From the NCBI GenBank assembly GCA_036583965.1, contig JAZBQD010000009.1, positions 6,966,508 to 7,030,507 on the forward strand: DNA of 64,000 nucleotides, written 5' to 3'. Shown piece after piece: positions 58,901 to 64,000 of the stretch. Source of the stretch: Prunella strophiata. Lineage: Eukaryota; Chordata; Aves; Passeriformes; Prunellidae. The notes beneath the pieces were generated by a model, which had not been told where the DNA came from, ran no database searches, and saw nothing but the letters and a program-made list of their open reading frames with translations. The position numbers and the translations under genes are program-made. Numbering within the stretch: position 1 is the stretch's first letter; every line of letters begins with the position of its first letter.

Positions 58901-58984
58901 GAGACGTTACTCATCCCTGAGTAGGCAGAACCACCGAAAGCGAATCCCACGCTGAGGTTGCTGAGCTCTGTCCACACAAACAGC

Positions 58985-59620
58985 TTTTCCTTCGATTTAA
59001 AGGTCTTACACCCTTAATCGTTCCCTAGAATCTTTCACAGAAGGTACAGGTTTAATCAACTCCCTGAATCCATAACTGCCAGGTATTGCTTCCTCAGCAC
59101 GAGGAGCGGAGTCGTGCCTCTCCCTGGGAAGGGTGAAGATTAAAGTGGGATAGACGGGAGATTAAGAGTGTTCCCTTCAGACATCCAGGGAAAGGGGAGA
59201 CACTCCGAGACGAGGAATAAAGGAAATACTTGGAGGCAAATCACTTACTGCTCTGTAGGAATCCGTGGAGCCTTGTAAACACAGGCTTTATAGCAAACCC
59301 AGTGCTGTGGCTCTTAAATCACTCTGGGAGAATTTTGGATGCACAGTTAAAGGATGACTCGCTCCTCCAGGCTCTCATTAGCAAATTGGATCCAAAATTT
59401 TCATGTTAACACAACATGATGTGTGTGGAATGCAGCTCAGGAAGGTCGGTCCAGCTGTCAGGTTTGAATACTCTGTTTTGTGTTGAGGTTGGGTGGGTCT
59501 ATTGATCTCATTCCTGGTTTGGACGGGGGAGGTTTAGCAAGAGTCCCATTAAATGGGATTTCAGTGTTTCCTACAGAATGACTCATTTTAAGTTCCTACA
59601 AGAATAAATATTTTGTGGAC
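58985..59620. promoter_or_regulatory. Moderately AT-rich region in intron 1
   Basis: Alternating AT-rich stretches with CTCATTAGCAAATTGG, AATTTTCATGTTAACAC and ATTAAATGGGATTTC. Non-repetitive. One weak candidate among several intronic islands. Confidence 0.18.
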
Positions 59621-60328
59621 AGCCTTCACAAGCCACTGGCTGCTTCTTCTCCTTCCCCTCTTGCACTGCACCCCTCTAAATCTGACTTATTTGGACAAGA
59701 CAGGATAGAAAATGAAAATAGTTTTCTGTGGGTGATGGGGCCTGTGGGGGTGTAAAAATCCTGTCTGAAGGTAGGGAATGGCTGAAATGATCCTGCAGGA
59801 AACAAATGAGGATTAATAAGCTATTTTCAGCCTGGTCATTTGCTTCTTCCCAGGGAGAGCCCAGTGGAGTGGCCAATCCAGTGAGTGTCCTGAGGGAGGA
59901 AGGGATTTTGTGCTGGAATTAATGTGGATGTTGGTCAGTGTGCATGGACAAGGAGGATATTGGAGGAAAGAGGTGGGATCGTTCCCTCCTCCTGGATTTC
60001 ACTGCCCAAAGAGCAAATCTTGCTGAAAACTGTCCCTGAATCCCCTGGGGAACCTTTGGAAATGCAGCTCCTCGTTGCTTTATGTAAAATGTCTTTGTAG
60101 CAGTTGAGGATGCTGGCGTCCATTAAAGACACAATCCAAATCCATGTGAGAGTTTTAATAACTTGGTATTTTTGTTGTGCCAAAAAATCCAATTACATAC
60201 GGAATCACTTTTCCTTTATAAAGGTCTGGGAAAGTGTTTGCCTAAACTGCTGTAGAAGCGGCATTTCAGTGAACCAGCTGAAAAGTCACTTTTGTCAGTT
60301 TAATGGCTGTAATAAAATGGTCCATCTT

Positions 60329-60338
60329 GGGGGGGGGG
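60329..60338 (+). repeat. G10 homopolymer
   Basis: Ten consecutive G followed by TGAGGGAGGGAG. A long G-run is prone to slippage and to sequencing error, so its exact length may be unreliable. Confidence 0.9.
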
Positions 60339-61654
60339 TGAGGGAGGGAGACAGAAAAGCCTCTCTGAAATTGGGATCTTTTAATTTTAAATTGGTTCCT
60401 AGGATTTATAAGGATTTCAAAGGCAGATGGAGAGGGAAGAGCTCTGGGTAGGTGTTGAAGCAGCTTGTCCCTGTTTTTCTGAGAAATATACAGATCCCAT
60501 AGATGAAGTATTTACGAAATGGACACGAAATACACACGTATGTACAGAAAATGCACAAAGCCAAACACAAGAAAGTGTGGATGGCTGGGGGCTTGTGGCT
60601 GTACCAGGCAGGGTGGCCCTGGGGGCTCTGCTGTCATGTCCTCAGAAGCTGTCAGTGATCTTAGAGTGCCATCGGTGCTTGTTTCCCACCCAACATGGTT
60701 TTGTTTGTCTGGTCTCCTCTTTTTTTTCAGCCTTCATTTGTCCAGATTATCAGCATGCAGAGGAGAGCTGCCTGGTATTTACATGATTTAGTTGTAAATA
60801 TGGTTAAGTGTTGATAGATATTGTTGTCATAAGTGCTTACAGCTCCTGGACTGATTACTGAATTTCTTATGTGGAAATCTGTACAAGCTCAGGCGTGCGA
60901 GCAGCTTCCCAAGGGAAGTGCGAGGAAGGAGCTTGTGGTTTCCGTGTGGAAATCAGAGCCCAGATGTGGCTGGAGTGGGTGAATTTATGGGGGAAGTACT
61001 GTCGGGTTTGGTTGGCAACAACTGGGGCTCCGAGGCTGTGATGGAGGGACAATAAAAGGCTCTTGTTCCCTGTTTTTGTGGGAACAGATGCTGTTCTGTG
61101 GAACAACTATTCGGGGCTGCTATGCATAGGGAACATCTGTAGGGTTATACACCGGGGCTCCGGCTGAGGGATGCTCATCGCTGCCACTGGGCTGATGGAA
61201 CAAATGTGTTATTTGCTGGTAGTTTTATTTTTAATTGACTAATAGGCTCTGCTTGAACCGCCCTTGTTTAACAGTCTTATTTCCAGAATGCTTTACATCC
61301 CTGCTCAGAACCCTGAATTTGCAAACGAGTGTTTCTGGGAAATGTCTCTCTGAACGCAAAAAGCCTGGATTTGGCAGAATCCTCTCCGGGGGGTGAGGAT
61401 TGTGGAGGGCTCTGCGATCTTGATCATGGTCCTGAAAAACCTGTGGATCTTTTGCATTTGCCCGCAGACACGGAGATCTGTGGGGGTGATTTGGAGTTCT
61501 GAGGTTGGAATGGTTATTAGGATAAAACATGGGAGGAGAGGCCAGCTGTGTTGTGTGTGGAGGGGATTTGTGGATGTGATGTTCGGCTCAGTGCTGAATT
61601 TAGGGCAGAGATAAAAGCCTCTCCCCACCCCGAAGTGCTTCTCTGTGTAATGCC

Positions 61655-61790
61655 AACACTTAAATCCTCGCAGCGCTCGCTGGCTCGGGCTGTGGGAAGA
61701 GAAGCCGGGAGCTGCAGCCCAAATCCTCCGCGCGGGGCCTCGCGCAGCGCCGTGCGCGCGGAGACAGAGGCAGCCCGGCCGTGCCCACCC
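61655..61790. promoter_or_regulatory. CpG-rich cluster in intron 1
   Basis: A 135-bp stretch with dense CpGs (TCCTCGCAGCGCTCGCTGG, then CCGCGCGGGGCCTCGCGCAG, then GTGCGCGCGG), embedded in CpG-poor intron. It could be an internal promoter, an alternative first exon region or an insulator. No start codon with convincing coding context follows on either strand. Confidence 0.3.
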
Positions 61791-62084
61791 TCCCTGCATG
61801 TGTTCCTTGCTTTAGAGCTGCTCTCTCTCTCACAGTGCAGGCGAGTTGGAAGGAGCCTCTGTTCCCTCCCAGGCAAAACCTGTCCCTTTGGAGGGAGCTG
61901 GAGCGGCGTGTCTGGATCCGCAGCGAGCTTTGGCAGTCAGTCTGCCTGTCAGCCCCTTGATTCGGGACTGTTTTGCCTTAAGGGGGGAAAATCCCCCAAA
62001 ACCCTTCACTTGTAGGCTCAGGAGGGAAGGGAGAAGAGGAGCCCCAAGTACTTAGTATGGGCAGTGTGAGCTTTGCGGAGTCAC

Positions 62085-62448
62085 ACATCCAGATGGATTA
62101 CATGAGGAACTTGACATCTTGTTTAAAAACAAATCATTCATTATGTAGCAGTGAATAATCAAGCATTACAGTTTCATCTCTGGAGGTTCCTTTTTTGGTT
62201 GGAATTTTGATAGTTCAGTAATTAAAAGCTGTAAGCTATTACACTGTCTACATGTTGATCAATTGGTAATTAAAAAGTTGATGATAGATATGGTATTTCA
62301 TGGGACTGGTTGGTTACGGTCAGATTTCCTTCGTGTGTTTTGAAAATTGTCGTTTAACTTAACACTTAAACGTTTTTCAATATTCATGGGCTGTTTTACT
62401 TGATTTTTATAAATGCCTTTTAATGATCACAATTTGCATATGGTAATT
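62085..62448. promoter_or_regulatory. AT-rich island with POU octamer, candidate conserved intronic element
   Basis: About 360 bp of low-GC unique sequence containing ATTTGCAT at 62432-62439, the palindrome TTGATCAA at 62255-62262, GGTAATTAAAAAG, CAGTAATTAAAAGC and CAATATTCATGG. It stops abruptly where a CR1 begins, so the CR1 probably inserted at or beside its edge. Confidence 0.35.
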
Positions 62449-62695
62449 TAGAATCAGAGAATCGTTTAGGTTAGAAAAGCCCTGTAAGATCACCGAGTCC
62501 AACCATTAACCCTGCACTGCCGAGGCCACCACTAAATCCTGTCCTCAAGTGCCACATCCACACGGCTTTTAAATCCCTCCAGGGGATGGTGGCCCCCCTC
62601 TAGGCAGCCTGTGCCAGGGCTGGAGAACCCTTTAGGGAAAGGAATTTTGCCAATATCCAACCTAAACCTCTCCCTGGTGCAGGATCTGCTGAGCC
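62449..62695 (-). mobile_element. CR1 LINE 3' fragment (5'-truncated)
   Basis: The top strand carries a clear reverse complement of a CR1 3' end: AGAATCAGAGAATCGTTTAGG, GTAAGATCACCGAGTCCAAC, CATTAACCCTGCACTGCCGA, CACCACTAAATCCTGTCC, CTTTTAAATCCCTCCAGGGG, GCAGCCTGTGCCAGGGCTGG and AATATCCAACCTAAACCTCT. It is the best preserved CR1 in the window. Its 3' end is at the low coordinate and has only a trace of the terminal ATTCT repeat. There is no coding capacity. Confidence 0.93.
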
Positions 62696-63769
62696 CCTCA
62701 TGGCTGAGGCGCTTGGAGGTGAGCTTGATAACACAATCAGGGATAAAGCAGTCCAAAATGAAGGAAAACTGGGTTGGTAATGGCCTCTGTGATGGAAGAT
62801 TCATTGCTTCAGGAGTCTAATCTGAGACCAAAATGAAGCCCAAACCTGACAGTCTTCAGAGCATAATGCAAGATTTACTGCTCTGCCACGCTCAAGAGAT
62901 TAAAAATAAAAACAGCCATCCTCCAAACCACCCTTCCTGTGCCTGCAAAACTTAGGGAAAACCAAGGGGTTTTGCTTCTTTTGAGTAAAAAACCCCAAAA
63001 TAACCCCAAACAGAATGGTTTTGCCCTGTGTTTGCCAAGGCATGCAGAGTCCTCTTCCTAACACGTGTGGAGCTGCAGAGGGAGGAATGATTTGGGGTGG
63101 CTCTGGCAGTGAGGAGTGTGATGGTGTGATGGGGAGGGATCCATGCACTGCCCTGATGGTGGATGATCCTGCCTGGAAGCTGCTGCCAGGGCATTTGCTG
63201 GATTGGGAATCCTTCTGGAGTGGCCCCTGGCTGGGCTGGTGCTGCTGTGGGGCTGGCACCGTGCCCTACCTGAGCCGCAGCCCTGGCACTGCTCACCCAG
63301 CTTGGCGTGCACAGGGAGAGCTGTTTGAGGTCCCTGCCAGCCTGATCTAGTGGAAAGCACCTTCCCATTGAGCCTGTCAGTCCTGAGGAAGCCTGGAATG
63401 GCAGGGGAGCTTCATCCCTAGCTGCACACCTGAGGAAGGTGCCTGGTTTGGGTCGTGCTTCCTTCGTGGTCATGAATCCTTGGCTGGTCCAAGGAGCCAG
63501 AAGGAGAGAGCCCCAAACACTGGATCCTTCCAAAGGGTGAACTCCTTCCCAGCCCTCACCTCTGATCCCTTCTGAACTCCAAGACAGAGTGATCTGCATC
63601 CTCCTGCTGGTATCAGTGCCTGTCGTGGCTTCACCCGCTCGTTGGGGACAGTGTTGGAGTGACCAGTTCTGCTGGACATGAAGACTGAATAGCAGTGCAT
63701 CACATGTGTCCTGGAAAGCCCTTGGTTTAAAAACCACTTTGTCCTGAGACACTTGTTGCTTTGTGACAG

Positions 63770-64000
63770 CTGGTTCCAGTAATTTGTTTTTATAGGGCAG
63801 TTTGTAGTAAATGAATGACACGTTGAATATTTTAGCGAGATTTTAGATTATCTAAAGAATGTTTTCCGGTTTACTAATTGGTAGATAATGCTGAATACAT
63901 TGATGCTGACATGAGCAAATGGATGTAAAATGATTTTGAAGCGAGCCTCATTAGAAGATGCTCTAATTCAGTCAACAGGAGATGTCAACTCGTGGCCGTG
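63770..64000. promoter_or_regulatory. AT-rich island at window end, candidate conserved element
   Basis: Low-GC unique sequence with AATATTTTAGCGAG, TTTAGATTATCTAAAG (an inverted repeat), TTTACTAATTGGTAG and CTCATTAGAAGATGC. It runs off the window. The composition resembles conserved non-coding DNA. Confidence 0.28.

Larger units (their letters stand above)
51073..64000 (+). other. CADM1: CADM1 intron 1, 5' part
   Basis: From the donor to the window end I find no acceptor followed by an exon encoding the start of the first Ig domain. CADM1 intron 1 is very long in other vertebrates, so this is expected. Contents: the remaining CpG island to about 52380, a polypyrimidine tract, GC-moderate unique sequence (52.4-55.6 kb and 56.6-58.9 kb), AT-rich islands, a CpG cluster near 61.7 kb and one CR1. 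Open frames up to about 280 codons near 51411-52729 are due to scarce stops in CpG-rich sequence. Confidence 0.65.

Noticed and set aside
51073..64000. Search for CADM1 exon 2 (first Ig domain)
   Set aside because: No open frame in the intron resembles the start of an Ig V-type domain with its VTVIEG-like motif; exon 2 must lie beyond the window.
1..64000. tRNA, snRNA or rRNA genes
   Set aside because: I looked for paired A-box and B-box motifs and other diagnostic strings and found none convincing; isolated GGTTCGA-like hits (for example near 51855) lack a matching partner.

Overview
The window looks like bird nuclear DNA. It has intron-scale non-coding sequence with few interspersed repeats, and the four transposon relics I can recognise all have the 3' end sequence of avian-type CR1 LINEs. 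GC-rich tandem repeats are abundant, as on small avian chromosomes. A turtle or crocodile cannot be excluded from CR1 alone. There are no bacterial-style gene arrays. Almost all open reading frames longer than 60 codons are chance or repeat-driven, and I annotate only one coding segment.

That segment is at 50964-51072. It is a first coding exon with a good start context, a leucine-rich signal peptide ending SAAAIIPRG, and a splice donor (GAG|GTAGGA) in phase 1. It matches the N-terminus of CADM1 (SynCAM1/TSLC1/nectin-like 2), an immunoglobulin-superfamily adhesion molecule. On this reading, 1-50.8 kb is the 5' intergenic flank of CADM1 and 51073-64000 is the beginning of its very long first intron. 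No exon 2 is visible, as expected for a gene whose first intron is very large in other vertebrates.

Layout: 1-7 kb is repeat-rich, with a purine hexamer array, a 28-bp minisatellite, a G-rich hexamer array, a 23-bp minisatellite fused to a CR1, and a T/G-rich minisatellite. The stretch 7-48.7 kb is a gene-free flank of GC-moderate unique sequence. It is punctuated by AT-rich islands with homeodomain, POU-octamer and SOX-type motifs, which look like conserved non-coding elements but are unproven. It also contains two CR1 copies, several microsatellites and a few small CpG clusters. A large CpG island spans roughly 48.7-52.4 kb. Intron 1 holds further AT-rich islands, one CpG cluster and one more CR1.

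The most striking feature is a 1.87-kb array of about 98 copies of a 19-bp unit (GGTGCGGGGCCCGGGGGGC) at 48951-50819, ending only about 145 bp before the CADM1 start codon. It is extremely G-rich on the sense strand, has about three CpGs per unit, and differs between copies almost only in the length of its G/C runs. It has no stop codon in any of the six frames and is continuous in frame with the CADM1 ATG. It could act as a promoter-proximal array of Sp/KLF-like sites, G-quadruplexes or R-loops, and may be polymorphic in length. No other undescribed system is evident.
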